DNA of 64,000 bases from Nocardioides aurantiacus (GTDB lineage Bacteria; Actinomycetota; Actinomycetes; Propionibacteriales; Nocardioidaceae), in assembly GCF_003752505.1 (NCBI RefSeq), contig NZ_RKHO01000001.1:1612001-1676000 (forward strand), read 5' to 3'. Of this stretch, positions 37,607 through 47,116 are shown piece by piece. The notes under the pieces were generated by a model. It was not told where the DNA came from, ran no database searches, and saw nothing but the letters and a program-made list of their open reading frames with translations. Made by a program: the position numbers and the translations under genes. Each line of letters starts with the position of its first letter. Position 1 is the first letter of the stretch.

Positions 37607-39195
37607 TGGCCCCCACCACGCTCCCGACCCACCGGCCCAAGCTCGACCTCGACCCGCGGACCGTGGCGCAGGCGCGGGCCCTCGCGGCGCGGGTGGGCGG
37701 CCCCATCGTCGACCTCGCCCGCCGCCACACCACGCTGTCGGTGGAGCGGGCCACGCTGCGCCTGGCCGGGCTGGGCGGCGCGGACCCCGACGGCGTGCCC
37801 TGGGTCAACCTGCTGGCCGACGCGGTGCGCGCCGACGTCGACCTGGCGCACGGCCTCGCGCTCCCCGTGTGGGACGCGCTGGCCCGGGGCGAGGCCGAGG
37901 ACCCGCTCACCCTGGCCCAGAAGGCGGCGGCCGGCTCGGTGCGGTTCCGGCTGCCCGACGGCGACGCGGCGCGGACCGCCCGGTCGGGGGCCCGGGCCGC
38001 GGTCGGCGGCGGCATCGCGCGGATCGACCTACGCCGGGCGGAGCGCGAGCGGCTGATCAGCGAGATCGGCGACGCCCCCCGGCAGCCCTGGATCTACCTG
38101 ATCGTCGCGACCGGCGACATCTACGAGGACATCCCGCAGGCGCAGCAGGCCGCCCGCGAGGGGGCCGACGTGATCGCGGTGATCCGCTCCACGGGCCAGT
38201 CGCTGCTCGACTACGTGCCCGAGGGTGCGACCCGCGACGGGTTCGCCGGCACCTACGCCACGCAGGAGAACTTCCGGCTGATGCGGGCGGCGCTCGACGA
38301 GACCGGTCGCGAGCTGGGCCGCTACATCAGGCTCACCAACTACGCCAGCGGCCTCTGCATGCCCGAGATCGCGGCGCTGGCGGGCCTGGAGCGGCTCGAC
38401 ATGATGCTGAACGACTCGATGTACGGCATCCTCTTCCGCGACATCAATCCGGTGCGCACCTTCGTGGACCAGCGCTTCAGCCGGCAGGTGCACGCCCGCG
38501 CCGGCATCATCATCAACACCGGCGAGGACAACTACCTCACCACCGCCGACGCGGTCGAGGCGGCGCACACCGTCACCACCAGCCAGCTGCTCAACGAGTA
38601 CTTCGCCCACGAGGCCGGCCTCGAGGACTGGCAGCTCGGCCTGGGGCACGCGTTCGAGATCGACCCCGAGGTGCCGGACTCGTTCCGCCTCGAGCTCGCC
38701 CACGCGCTGCTGGCGCGCGAGCTGTTCCCCGACGCGCCGCTGAAGTGGATGCCGCCCACCCGGCACATGACCGGTGACGTCTTCCGCGGCTACCTGCTGG
38801 ACGGCTTCTTCAACCTCGCCGGGGCGCTGACCGGGCAGGGCATCCTGCTCGTCGGGATGATGACCGAGGCGGTGGTGACGCCGTGGCTCTCCGACCGCGA
38901 CCTCGCGCTGCAGAACGTCCGCTACGTCATGGACGCCGCCGGTCGGCTGGCCGAGGACTTCCACCCTGCCCCCGACGGCGTCATCGCCGAGCGGGCGCGG
39001 ACGGTGCTGGGGGAGTCCATCGACCTGCTGACCCGCATCGCCGAGCGCGACCGGGGGCTGCTCGACGCCATCGCCGACGGCACCTTCGGGCTGATGAAGC
39101 GGCCCCCGGACGGCGGCCGCGGCCTGGACGGCGTGGCCGAGCACAGCGACGCCTACCACAACCCGGCGACCGAGATCCTCCAGGAGGACGCATGA
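37606..39195 (+). CDS. kamD: Lysine 5,6-aminomutase alpha subunit
   Basis: Large subunit of the adenosylcobalamin- and PLP-dependent 5,6-aminomutase, which moves the terminal amino group of beta-lysine. The 529 residues form a TIM-barrel-type catalytic subunit, with ATGDIYEDIPQAQQAAREGADVIAVIRSTGQSLLDYVPEGAT, FRLMRAALDE, LTNYASGLCMPEIA and NTGEDNYLTTADAVEAAHTV. Length fits the family. It is coupled to kdd by TGATG and to kamE by ATGA. Confidence 0.94.
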   Translation: MAPTTLPTHRPKLDLDPRTVAQARALAARVGGPIVDLARRHTTLSVERATLRLAGLGGADPDGVPWVNLLADAVRADVDLAHGLALPVWDALARGEAEDPLTLAQKAAAGSVRFRLPDGDAARTARSGARAAVGGGIARIDLRRAERERLISEIGDAPRQPWIYLIVATGDIYEDIPQAQQAAREGADVIAVIRSTGQSLLDYVPEGATRDGFAGTYATQENFRLMRAALDETGRELGRYIRLTNYASGLCMPEIAALAGLERLDMMLNDSMYGILFRDINPVRTFVDQRFSRQVHARAGIIINTGEDNYLTTADAVEAAHTVTTSQLLNEYFAHEAGLEDWQLGLGHAFEIDPEVPDSFRLELAHALLARELFPDAPLKWMPPTRHMTGDVFRGYLLDGFFNLAGALTGQGILLVGMMTEAVVTPWLSDRDLALQNVRYVMDAAGRLAEDFHPAPDGVIAERARTVLGESIDLLTRIAERDRGLLDAIADGTFGLMKRPPDGGRGLDGVAEHSDAYHNPATEILQEDA

Positions 39196-39986
39196 CCGAC
39201 ATGGTCTCGACGGGCTCGACCGGTGCGGTCGCCCCGACCGAGGAGAAGCGGCTGCTGCGGCCGTACGGCGACACCACCGGCGACGGGATGGTGCAGCTGT
39301 CCTTCACGCTGCCGATGCCGCACTCCAAGGTGGCCGAAGGGGCTGCGGCCCAGCTGGCCAACAAGATGGGCATGGACCCGGCGCTGGTCGTGCACGCGCG
39401 GCCGATGGGAGCGGCGTACACCTTCTTCGTCGTCTACGGCCGGGTCCACCACCTCGTCGACCCCAGCCAGGTCGAGGTGGTCGAGCGCGACTACGACCTG
39501 CTCACCCCGAAGGAGGTCAACGCCGCGGTCAAGGCCGGTCTGCGCCGTCGCCTGACCGTCGTCGGGGCGTGCATCGGGACCGACGCGCACACCGTCGGGA
39601 TCGACGCGATCCTCAACATCAAGGGCTTCGCCGGCGAGAAGGGCCTGGAGTACTACCGCGAGCTCAAGGTGGTGAACCTCGGTGCGCAGGTCTCGGTCCC
39701 GCAGCTGGTCGAGCGGGCGGTGCAGGAACGGGCCGACGCGGTGCTGGTCTCCCAGGTGGTCACCCAGCGCGACGCCCACCTGCTCAACACCCGCGAGATG
39801 TCGGCGGCCTTCCGCGAGGCGTTCCCGCCGGCCCGGCGGCCGCTGCTGGTGGTCGGGGGCCCGCGCTTCGACGAGAAGATGGCCGCGGAGCTCGGGGTCG
39901 ACCGCGTCTTCTCGCGCGGCACCACCCCGGGTGAGGTCGCGAGCTTCCTGGTGCACCGCCTGGTCCCGACGGCGGTGGCCTCGTGA
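39192..39986 (+). CDS. kamE: Lysine 5,6-aminomutase beta subunit (B12- and PLP-binding)
   Basis: Cobalamin-binding subunit of 264 residues. The DxHxxG motif occurs in CIGTDAHTVGID with His at residue 133, the axial cobalt ligand position of the characterised clostridial enzyme. Lys144 in LNIKGFAG is at the position reported to bind PLP as an imine. The Rossmann B12 domain continues to SRGTTPGEVASFLV. Having both cofactor residues in place argues for an active enzyme. It overlaps kamD (ATGA) and kal (GTGA) by 4 bp each. Confidence 0.94.
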   Translation: MTDMVSTGSTGAVAPTEEKRLLRPYGDTTGDGMVQLSFTLPMPHSKVAEGAAAQLANKMGMDPALVVHARPMGAAYTFFVVYGRVHHLVDPSQVEVVERDYDLLTPKEVNAAVKAGLRRRLTVVGACIGTDAHTVGIDAILNIKGFAGEKGLEYYRELKVVNLGAQVSVPQLVERAVQERADAVLVSQVVTQRDAHLLNTREMSAAFREAFPPARRPLLVVGGPRFDEKMAAELGVDRVFSRGTTPGEVASFLVHRLVPTAVAS

Positions 39987-40420
39987 GCGCCGGCGCGCAG
40001 GACCAGCGGGACCAGCGGGACCCGCGGCTGGGCACCGAGGCGGTGCACCGCCGCTACGTCTCGCACGCCGAGGCGCACTACGCCGGCGCGCTGGTCGACG
40101 GCGCCTGGGGCCTGGGGCTGTTCGGCGACGTCGCGACCGAGCTGTGCATCCACACCGATGGCGACGAGGGCCTCTTCGCCTCCTACGACGACGTCCAGTT
40201 CCGCAGCCCGGTGCGCGCCGGTGACGTCGTGGAGGCCCGCGGCAGGGTGACCCGGGTGGGCCGCCGGTCGCGGCGCATCGAGTTCACGCTCCTGGTCGTC
40301 GCGCGCGGGGAGGCCACGCCGGAGCGGGACTCCGCGGCCCGCGTGCTCGTGGAGCCGCTGGTGGCCACCACGGCGGTCGGCACGGTGGTCGTGCCGCCGC
40401 CTCCCGGGCCTCACGTCTAG
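39983..40420 (+). CDS. kal: 3-aminobutyryl-CoA ammonia-lyase
   Basis: A 145-residue hot-dog-fold enzyme that releases ammonia from 3-aminobutyryl-CoA to give crotonyl-CoA, the last amino-group removal of lysine fermentation. VSHAEAHYAGALVDGAWGLGLFGDVATELCIHTDGDEGLFASYDDVQFRSPVRAGDVVEARGRVTRVG matches the family. The first residues are low-complexity Gln-Asp-Arg repeats. It is the last gene of the operon, followed by a hairpin. The cleavage enzyme Kce and a CoA-transferase are not in this window. Confidence 0.9.
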   Translation: MSAGAQDQRDQRDPRLGTEAVHRRYVSHAEAHYAGALVDGAWGLGLFGDVATELCIHTDGDEGLFASYDDVQFRSPVRAGDVVEARGRVTRVGRRSRRIEFTLLVVARGEATPERDSAARVLVEPLVATTAVGTVVVPPPPGPHV

Positions 40421-40428
40421 ACCGCCAC

Positions 40429-40450
40429 GGCGTGTCCATCCCGACACGCC
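40429..40450 (+). terminator. Hairpin terminator after kal
   Basis: GGCGTGTC-catccc-GACACGCC is a perfect 8-bp stem with a 6-nt loop, beginning 9 bp after the kal stop. No U-run follows, which is common in this GC range. Confidence 0.65.
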
Positions 40451-40825
40451 GGAGCGACCGAATAATCGGTGGAGATCTGTCGTATCCGGGTACGGCTGCC
40501 TGACCTGCGGTTTCGAGGCTCTGTGACTGGTCAGCCGCTGGTTGACAGTGCACGGTGCCCCCCGGCAGGGTCGTCGAAGTTTCTCCGGGCAGCACGTCCG
40601 CACCACACGAGCGACTGATGCATCCGAGGGCCATCTCGCCAAGATGGGCCGGAGGCTGCACATGGCGGGTCGACCGGCGTGGTGGTGGACGGGAGGACGC
40701 GGGGGGAGCGAGTCGACCAGTAGACAACGCTCGTGACGCTGGCACCCGGTCAGCGCGCGGACGGTCCGAAGGTCCTCGTCGTTCCCCCCGTCCTGCCCCT
40801 CCTGCAGCGGCGGCCGGGCGGCCGA
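40451..40825. other. Long intergenic region between kal and the Ppm synthase gene
   Basis: About 375 bp without a convincing gene, relatively AT-rich at its start. It contains TTGACA (40542-40547) and CAGGGT (40566-40571) 18 bp apart, a plausible promoter pointing right. A hairpin CCATCT-cgcca-AGATGG follows at 40631-40647. A small RNA, or a second promoter for the downstream gene, is possible. Short open frames here show no family features. Confidence 0.4.
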
Positions 40826-40831
40826 TAGGTT
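40826..40831 (+). promoter_or_regulatory. -10 element, leaderless promoter of the Ppm synthase gene
   Basis: TAGGTT lies 6 nt before GTG 40838. Confidence 0.6.
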
Positions 40832-40837
40832 CGGCCG

Positions 40838-41653
40838 GTGAGCGCAGCACCCCGTGACGACCGCCCCGCCCCCCTCGGCCGGGGTCGGGTCGTCATGGTC
40901 GTGCCGACCTACGACGAGGCCGCCAACATCGTGCCGCTGCTGCAGCGGCTCCGGGCCGCGCAGCCCGGCGTCGACGTGCTCGTCGTCGACGACGGCTCAC
41001 CCGACGGCACCGGCCGGCTCGCCGAGGAGTACGCCGCCGCGGACGCCGCCGTGAGCGTGCTGCACCGCACCGAGAAGCAGGGCCTGGGTGCGGCCTACCT
41101 CCACGGGTTCCGGGTGGCCCTGGAGCGCGGCTACGACGTGGTCGGCGAGATGGACGCCGACGGCTCGCACCAGCCCGAGCAGCTCGGGCGCCTGCTGGAG
41201 GCGCTGCCGGGCGCCGACCTCGTGATCGGGTCGCGGTGGGTGCCGGGCGGGTCGATCGTCAACTGGCCGCGTCACCGCGAGCTGCTCTCGCGCGGCGGCA
41301 ACCTCTACACCCGCACCCTGCTCGGCATCGAGGTGCGCGACGCGACCGCCGGCTTCCGGTTGTTCCGCCGCTCGACGCTCGAGCGGATCCGCCTGGAGGA
41401 GACCGCCTCGCTGGGCTACGTCTTCCAGACCGACCTGGCCCACCGCACGCTGCGGGCGGGCCTGCGAGTGCGCGAGGTCCCGATCGAGTTCGTGGAGCGG
41501 GTGCGGGGCGAGTCGAAGATGAGCGGTGCGGTCGCGGCCGAGTCGCTGCGTCGCATCACGACCTGGGGCCTGGAGGAGCGCGGCCGACAGCTCCGCGCCG
41601 GCGTACGCCGCCTACGGGCACGCGCGGAACAGCGCCGGGGGACCGCACGTTAG
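40838..41653 (+). CDS. ppm1: Polyprenol monophosphomannose synthase
   Basis: A GT2 glycosyltransferase of 271 residues that moves mannose from GDP-mannose to polyprenol phosphate. This supplies mannosyl donors for lipoglycans and protein O-mannosylation. Motifs are VVMVVPTYDEAANI, LVVDDGSPDGTG, GEMDADGSHQPEQLGRLL (metal DxD), GSRWVPGGSIVNWPRHRELLSRGGNLYTRTLLG and the QxxRW-equivalent segment VRDATAGFRLFRR. The membrane amidotransferase half found fused in some mycobacterial Ppm1 is absent. FxsA follows after 7 bp. Confidence 0.9.
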   Translation: MSAAPRDDRPAPLGRGRVVMVVPTYDEAANIVPLLQRLRAAQPGVDVLVVDDGSPDGTGRLAEEYAAADAAVSVLHRTEKQGLGAAYLHGFRVALERGYDVVGEMDADGSHQPEQLGRLLEALPGADLVIGSRWVPGGSIVNWPRHRELLSRGGNLYTRTLLGIEVRDATAGFRLFRRSTLERIRLEETASLGYVFQTDLAHRTLRAGLRVREVPIEFVERVRGESKMSGAVAAESLRRITTWGLEERGRQLRAGVRRLRARAEQRRGTAR

Positions 41654-41660
41654 GAGGGTC

Positions 41661-42248
41661 ATGAGCGCCCCCACGCCCCCGGCCCGTCGACGCCGCTTCC
41701 CCTGGTGGCTGCTGGGGGTGGCCTTCGTCGTGGTGCCGCTGGTGGAGATCTGGACGATCATCCAGGTGGGCCAGGTCATCGGGGCCTGGTGGACCCTGGG
41801 TCTGCTGGTGCTGAGCGGCGTGGTCGGCTCCTGGCTGGTCAAGCGCGAGGGCGCCCGCACGATGCGCGCCTTCCGCGACGCGCTGTCCGCCGGTCGGATG
41901 CCGCACCGCGAGCTGGCCGACGGCATCCTGATCCTGGTGGGCGGCACCCTGATGCTGACTCCGGGGTTCGTCTCCGACGTGCTGGGGATCCTGATGATCC
42001 TCCCCGTCACCCGTCCGCTGGGACGCACCGTGCTCGCCGGCGCCATCAGCCGACGGCTGGTGGCCTCGGGTGGCCCCGGGCTCGCCGGTGGCGGCGCCGG
42101 CTTCGGGTTCGGGGCCGGCTTCGGCACGGGTGCGGGCACCGGCTCCGGCACGCGGCCGGGCTCCGCGGGGACGGGGTCGGCCGACGACCCCCGGACACGA
42201 CGACGCCCCGGACCAGGTGACGTGGTCCGGGGCGAGGTCGTGGACTGA
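41661..42248 (+). CDS. fxsA: FxsA family membrane protein
   Basis: A 195-residue FxsA/YjeG-like protein (the E. coli homologue overcomes exclusion of phage T7 by F). Predicted membrane segments are around residues 15-35, 37-57 and 90-125. The core is VPLVEIWTIIQVGQVIGAWWTLGLLVLSGVVGSWLVKREGARTMRAF, then ADGILILVGGTLMLTPGFVSDVLGILMILPVTRPLGR. The C-terminal 60 residues are a Gly/Thr-rich low-complexity tail. ATG 41661 has a strong SD (GGAGG). It probably shares a transcript with ppm1. Confidence 0.9.
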   Translation: MSAPTPPARRRRFPWWLLGVAFVVVPLVEIWTIIQVGQVIGAWWTLGLLVLSGVVGSWLVKREGARTMRAFRDALSAGRMPHRELADGILILVGGTLMLTPGFVSDVLGILMILPVTRPLGRTVLAGAISRRLVASGGPGLAGGGAGFGFGAGFGTGAGTGSGTRPGSAGTGSADDPRTRRRPGPGDVVRGEVVD

Positions 42249-42252
42249 GCGC

Positions 42253-42269
42253 GGATCCCGGAGGGATCC
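42253..42269. terminator. Hairpin between convergent fxsA and rbpA
   Basis: GGATCCC-gga-GGGATCC is a perfect 7-bp stem with a 3-nt loop in the 32-bp gap between the two stop codons. It is a likely bidirectional terminator. Confidence 0.65.
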
Positions 42270-42280
42270 CACGCCGGTCC

Positions 42281-42670
42281 TCAGGCCTTGGCGGCGCGCT
42301 TCTTGCGGGCGTTGGGCCGGTGCAGGTGTGCCGGACCGATCTGACCACCGCGGAGCAGGTCGATCCGCTCGGCCAGGATGTCCTCGAGCTCCTTCTCGGA
42401 GCGGCGCTCGAGCAGCATGTCCCAGTGGGTGCGGGCGGGCTTCTCGGCCTTGACCTCGGGCTCGATGCCGGAGGTGGCGCGGGCCTCGGCGCCGCAGCGC
42501 GGGCACTCCCACAGTGCCGGGATGTCGGCCTCGACGGACATCGTGATCTCGAAGTCGTGGCCCTGCGAGCAGAGGTAGCCCACCTGCTGCCGGGCGGCGA
42601 ACTCGATGCCGCGCTCGTCCTCGAAGCTCTGGCCGCCCAGACGGGCTCCTCGCAGCGTGCGCTCTCCCAC
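42281..42670 (-). CDS. rbpA: RNA polymerase-binding protein RbpA
   Basis: RbpA binds RNA polymerase and principal sigma factors and stabilises the open complex in actinobacteria. The 129 residues show the core VGERTLRGARLGGQSFEDERGIEFAARQQVGYLC, a CxxC zinc pair (WECPRCGAEA, with earlier Cys in YLCSQGHDFE) and the hallmark sigma-interaction region PARTHWDMLLERRSEKELEDILAERIDLLR. A basic tail extends the protein beyond the usual ~114-124 residues. GTG 42670 was chosen because the homologous start falls there. A perfect SigR-type promoter lies upstream. Confidence 0.96.
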   Translation of the reverse strand: MGERTLRGARLGGQSFEDERGIEFAARQQVGYLCSQGHDFEITMSVEADIPALWECPRCGAEARATSGIEPEVKAEKPARTHWDMLLERRSEKELEDILAERIDLLRGGQIGPAHLHRPNARKKRAAKA

Positions 42671-42817
42671 GTGTCCTTCAACGGTGTGCACTGCCGGGTC
42701 GCGGCGGTGGCTGACGATCTGTGCTCGGACGGCGCGCAACCGCTGCTGGGCGGCGCGTCAGGCCCGGATGGGCCGAGGTCCTCGATGCTCGGACGCCTGG
42801 GGCATCACGTCCGGCAC

Positions 42818-42843
42818 AACGAACGACGTTGGACGAGCATTCC
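42818..42843 (-). promoter_or_regulatory. SigR/SigH-type promoter of rbpA
   Basis: On the minus strand GGAAT (42839-42843) and GTT (42818-42820) are exactly 18 bp apart. This fits the GGAAT-N18-GTT consensus of thiol-oxidative-stress sigma factors. In Streptomyces coelicolor rbpA is a known SigR target. The leader to GTG 42670 would be about 140 nt. Confidence 0.75.
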
Positions 42844-42944
42844 CCATCGGTCCCGGTTTCACACCATCCGCAGGCCCCGTAGCGGCACGGATCACGCGAT
42901 CTGGCCCCCATGGACTAGGCCACCGGGGGCGACGGGTGGTCGGG

Positions 42945-44327
42945 TCAGATGGTGCTGGGCACCCGGTTGCCGGCCTCGCGGATCCCGCGTGCCGGGTCGA
43001 GGCGGAGCAGGAAGAACGCTCCCAGCACGAAGAAGACGATCAGCGCGAGGATCGCGGGACGGTATGACCCGGTCACCTGGAACACCACGCCGAATAGCAG
43101 CGTGCCGAACCACGAGGTGCCCCGCTCCGCGGCGTTGTAGAGGCTGAAGTAGGCGCCCTCGCGCCCCCGGGGGATGAGCAGGCTGAAGAACGAGCGGGAC
43201 AGCGCTTGGGTGCCGCCCATCACCACGCCGATCGCGACCGCCACCGCGAGGAACAGGCCGATGTTGCCCGCGGGCAGGAGCAGCGCCGCGACCACGATCG
43301 CCATCCAGGCGAAGGTGCCCCACAGGATCAGCCGGTAGGCGCCGTGGCGCGCGGCGAGCCGACCGAAGAACAGCGCTCCACCGAAGGCGACGAACTGGAT
43401 CAGCAGGATGGTCGCGATCAGCACCGAGGTCTCGAACCCGAGCTGCTTCTGGCCGTAGGTGGACGCGGCGTAGATGACGGTCTGGATGCCGTCGTTGTAG
43501 AAGACGTAGGCCAGCAGGAAGGTCAGCGTCATCGGGTAGGAGCGCATGTCCTTGAACGTGTCGACGAGCTGGCCGAAGCTGCGTCGCAGCACCCCGCCCT
43601 CGACCGGCACCACGTCGAGCGGCGCGTGGTCGCGCAGCCGGACGAACGGGATGATCGTGAACCCGGCCCACCACACCGCCGCGGAGAGCAGCGAGAGGCG
43701 CACCGCGGTCTCGGTGTCGAGGCCGAAGGTGCCCGGCAGCAGCACCAGCACCAGGTTGAGCAGCAGCAGCACGCCGCCCCCGAGGTAGCCGAAGGCCCAG
43801 CCGCGCGAGGAGACGTGGTCGCGCTCCTCCTCGGTGGAGATGTCGACCAGGATCGCGTAGTAGCTCACCATGGCGCAGCCGGCGAGCACGCTGCTCGCCA
43901 CGACCGCCACCGCGCCCAGCTGCCAGTTGTCGCCCTCCATGAAGAACAGCAGCGAGGCGAACGCGGCGCCGGCCCAGGCGAAGAACGCCATGTGACGCTT
44001 CTTGTGGGCCGAGCGGTCCACCCACGCGCCCACCACCGGCAGCACGAAGGCCCCGGCGATGGTGGCGAAGCTGGTCAGGTAGCTCGGCAGCGATCCCGCG
44101 GCCAGGTCCAGCCCGAGCACGCTGACGGTGCGGCTGCAGGTCTCGTCGGCGTCGGTGCAGCCGGCGGCACGGCCGGCCACGGTGATCATGTAGGGACCGA
44201 AGAGCACGCTCAGCACGGTCGTGTAGTAGGCCGAGTTGGCCCAGTCGTACCAGTTCCACGCCCGCTGCTGGCGGCGCCGGTCGATCGGGGAGAGGTCGGC
44301 GATGCCGACCGGGGCGGGGCTGCTCAT
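42945..44327 (-). CDS. MFS transporter (Atg22/UMF1-like)
   Basis: A 460-residue membrane transporter with about 12 predicted helices. The N-terminal RRRQQRAWNWYDWANSAYYTTVLSVLFGPYM is the signature of the Atg22-like branch. Also visible are VVGAWVDRSAHKKRHM (MFS motif A-like loop), GWAFGYLGGGVLLLLNLVLV and SRSFFSLLIPRGREGAYFSLYNAAERGTSWFGTLLFG. Family members may export amino acids or related solutes; the substrate is unknown. ATG 44327 overlaps the GDPD stop (ATGA), so the two are coupled. Confidence 0.9.
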   Translation of the reverse strand: MSSPAPVGIADLSPIDRRRQQRAWNWYDWANSAYYTTVLSVLFGPYMITVAGRAAGCTDADETCSRTVSVLGLDLAAGSLPSYLTSFATIAGAFVLPVVGAWVDRSAHKKRHMAFFAWAGAAFASLLFFMEGDNWQLGAVAVVASSVLAGCAMVSYYAILVDISTEEERDHVSSRGWAFGYLGGGVLLLLNLVLVLLPGTFGLDTETAVRLSLLSAAVWWAGFTIIPFVRLRDHAPLDVVPVEGGVLRRSFGQLVDTFKDMRSYPMTLTFLLAYVFYNDGIQTVIYAASTYGQKQLGFETSVLIATILLIQFVAFGGALFFGRLAARHGAYRLILWGTFAWMAIVVAALLLPAGNIGLFLAVAVAIGVVMGGTQALSRSFFSLLIPRGREGAYFSLYNAAERGTSWFGTLLFGVVFQVTGSYRPAILALIVFFVLGAFFLLRLDPARGIREAGNRVPSTI

Positions 44328-45142
44328 GCGGGGTCCCTCCAGGCGCCTCGGCGCCGCAGCACGTCCCGACAGACGTCGGTGCGGTCGGTGATCAGTCCGT
44401 CGACCCCGAGGTCGAGCAGCTCCTCCATCTCGGGCGCCTCGTCCACGGTCCAGACGTGCACCTGGGCGCCGGCGGCGTGCGCGCGGCGTACGAACCCCCG
44501 GGTGACGACCGGCACCGGACCGCGACGGTGGGGCACCTGCAGCGCCGCCACCCGGCCACGGGTGAGCAGCCGCGCCAGGCGACCCGAGACGGTGCCCGCG
44601 AAGACCGCCACCTCGGCCGGGGAGGCCGACGTGGCGACCCGGCCGTGGGTCAGCGCTCGGAAGCGGTCGAGACGGCGCTGGCCGAAGGAGCCGATGCAGA
44701 CGCGGTCGTGGGCGCCCGTGTGCTCGATCAGCTCGACCAGGGGCCCGACGGCACCCGCGGACTTGAGGTCGATGTTGAAGCGGGCACCGGGCAGCTCCTC
44801 GAGGAGCTCGGCCATCCGGGGGACGGCGTGCTCGCCCCCGATGCGCGCCCGGGCGACCTGGTCGGCCCGCAGCCGGTCGAGCCGGCCGGTGCCGTCGGTG
44901 ACCCGGTCGAGGACGGCGTCGTGGAAGGCCAGCAGGGTGCCGTCGCTGGTCGCGTGCACGTCGGTCTCGAGGTAGGTGTAGCCCAGCGCGGTGGCGTGGC
45001 GGAACGCGTGGAGGGAATTCTCGGCCCCCGGGATCTCGGGGTGGCCGACGCCGCCGCGGTGCGCCATCGCGATCACGGCGCCGCCCGCCCGGCCCTCGTC
45101 GAGGTAGGGGTACCCCGTGGGCGGCGGCAGGGGGTGGCTCAC
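44324..45142 (-). CDS. Glycerophosphodiester phosphodiesterase
   Basis: A 272-residue GDPD TIM barrel that hydrolyses glycerophosphodiesters to glycerol-3-phosphate and alcohols. Catalytic segments are MAHRGGVGHPEIPGAENSLHAFRHATALG (His-Arg, Glu-Asn), YLETDVHATSDGTLLAFHDAVLDRVTDGTG (Glu-Asp metal site, His) and FNIDLKS. The C-terminal VHVWTVDEAPEMEELLDLGVDGLITDRTD is typical. It lacks a signal peptide. GTG 45142 was chosen because CATACT lies 6 nt upstream. The coupled MFS gene could import or export the product. Confidence 0.92.
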   Translation of the reverse strand: MSHPLPPPTGYPYLDEGRAGGAVIAMAHRGGVGHPEIPGAENSLHAFRHATALGYTYLETDVHATSDGTLLAFHDAVLDRVTDGTGRLDRLRADQVARARIGGEHAVPRMAELLEELPGARFNIDLKSAGAVGPLVELIEHTGAHDRVCIGSFGQRRLDRFRALTHGRVATSASPAEVAVFAGTVSGRLARLLTRGRVAALQVPHRRGPVPVVTRGFVRRAHAAGAQVHVWTVDEAPEMEELLDLGVDGLITDRTDVCRDVLRRRGAWRDPA

Positions 45143-45148
45143 GGGGGA

Positions 45149-45154
45149 AGTATG
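45149..45154 (-). promoter_or_regulatory. -10 element, leaderless promoter of the GDPD-MFS pair
   Basis: CATACT on the minus strand is 6 nt from GTG 45142. It is the same hexamer as at kamA. Confidence 0.5.
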
Positions 45155-45211
45155 GGCGGGCACCAGGTCATCGTGCCGCGTGCAACGCCGCCGGCACATC
45201 CGCCGGCGTAC

Positions 45212-46849
<1,638 letters not shown>

Positions 46850-46855
46850 CGGGCG

Positions 46856-46861
46856 AGCGTA
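46856..46861 (-). promoter_or_regulatory. -10 element, leaderless promoter of the ABC-F gene
   Basis: TACGCT on the minus strand lies 6 nt from GTG 46849. It is 17 bp from the palindromic repeat at 46878-46921. Confidence 0.55.
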
Positions 46862-46877
46862 GTGGGGGTGGTGCGGT

Positions 46878-46921
46878 GCGTCGTACGAGGTCGTCGTCCG
46901 GGCGACGAGGACGTATGACGC
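46878..46921. repeat. Palindromic repeat, CGTATGACG family, copy 1
   Basis: The outer arms GCGTCGTACG (46878-46887) and CGTATGACGC (46912-46921) pair with one mismatch. An inner stem, TCGTCG (46891-46896) with CGACGA (46903-46908), is perfect. It lies between the divergent ABC-F gene and the small 45-residue gene. Related copies occur at 47600 and 47661. Confidence 0.7.
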
Positions 46922-46972
46922 GTCACGGGTCCGCATCGGATCGGAGGCGCTGCGGTCGGGTACCGGCCCAGC

Positions 46973-47110
46973 ATGAAGCTGATGCGCACCGCCGCCATGA
47001 TCGGGATCGCCAAGAAGGTCTACGACGAGGCCCAGAAGCCGGAGAACCAGGCCAAGATCCAGGTTGCCGTCCAGCGGCTGCGTGACCGGAAGCAGCCGCG
47101 CCGCCACTGA
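46973..47110 (+). CDS. Small conserved hypothetical protein (45 aa)
   Basis: ATG 46973 opens a 45-codon frame ending in TGA at 47110. The product begins MKLMRTAAMIGIAKKVYDEA, continues QKPENQAKIQVAVQRLRDRK and ends QPRRH. It is a hydrophobic-basic N-terminus followed by a predicted amphipathic helix. Similar short proteins recur in Nocardioides-type genomes as unnamed hypotheticals. No function is known. TACCGG lies 6 nt before the ATG, a weak match to the local leaderless pattern. The tail is 6 bp from the convergent lipoprotein gene. Confidence 0.6.
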   Translation: MKLMRTAAMIGIAKKVYDEAQKPENQAKIQVAVQRLRDRKQPRRH

Positions 47111-47116
47111 GCCTCT

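Noticed and set aside
40542-40736. A 64-codon gene in the kal-ppm1 gap
   Set aside because: No SD, no family resemblance and Arg/Gly-rich composition as expected by chance. The TTGACA at its start is better read as a -35.
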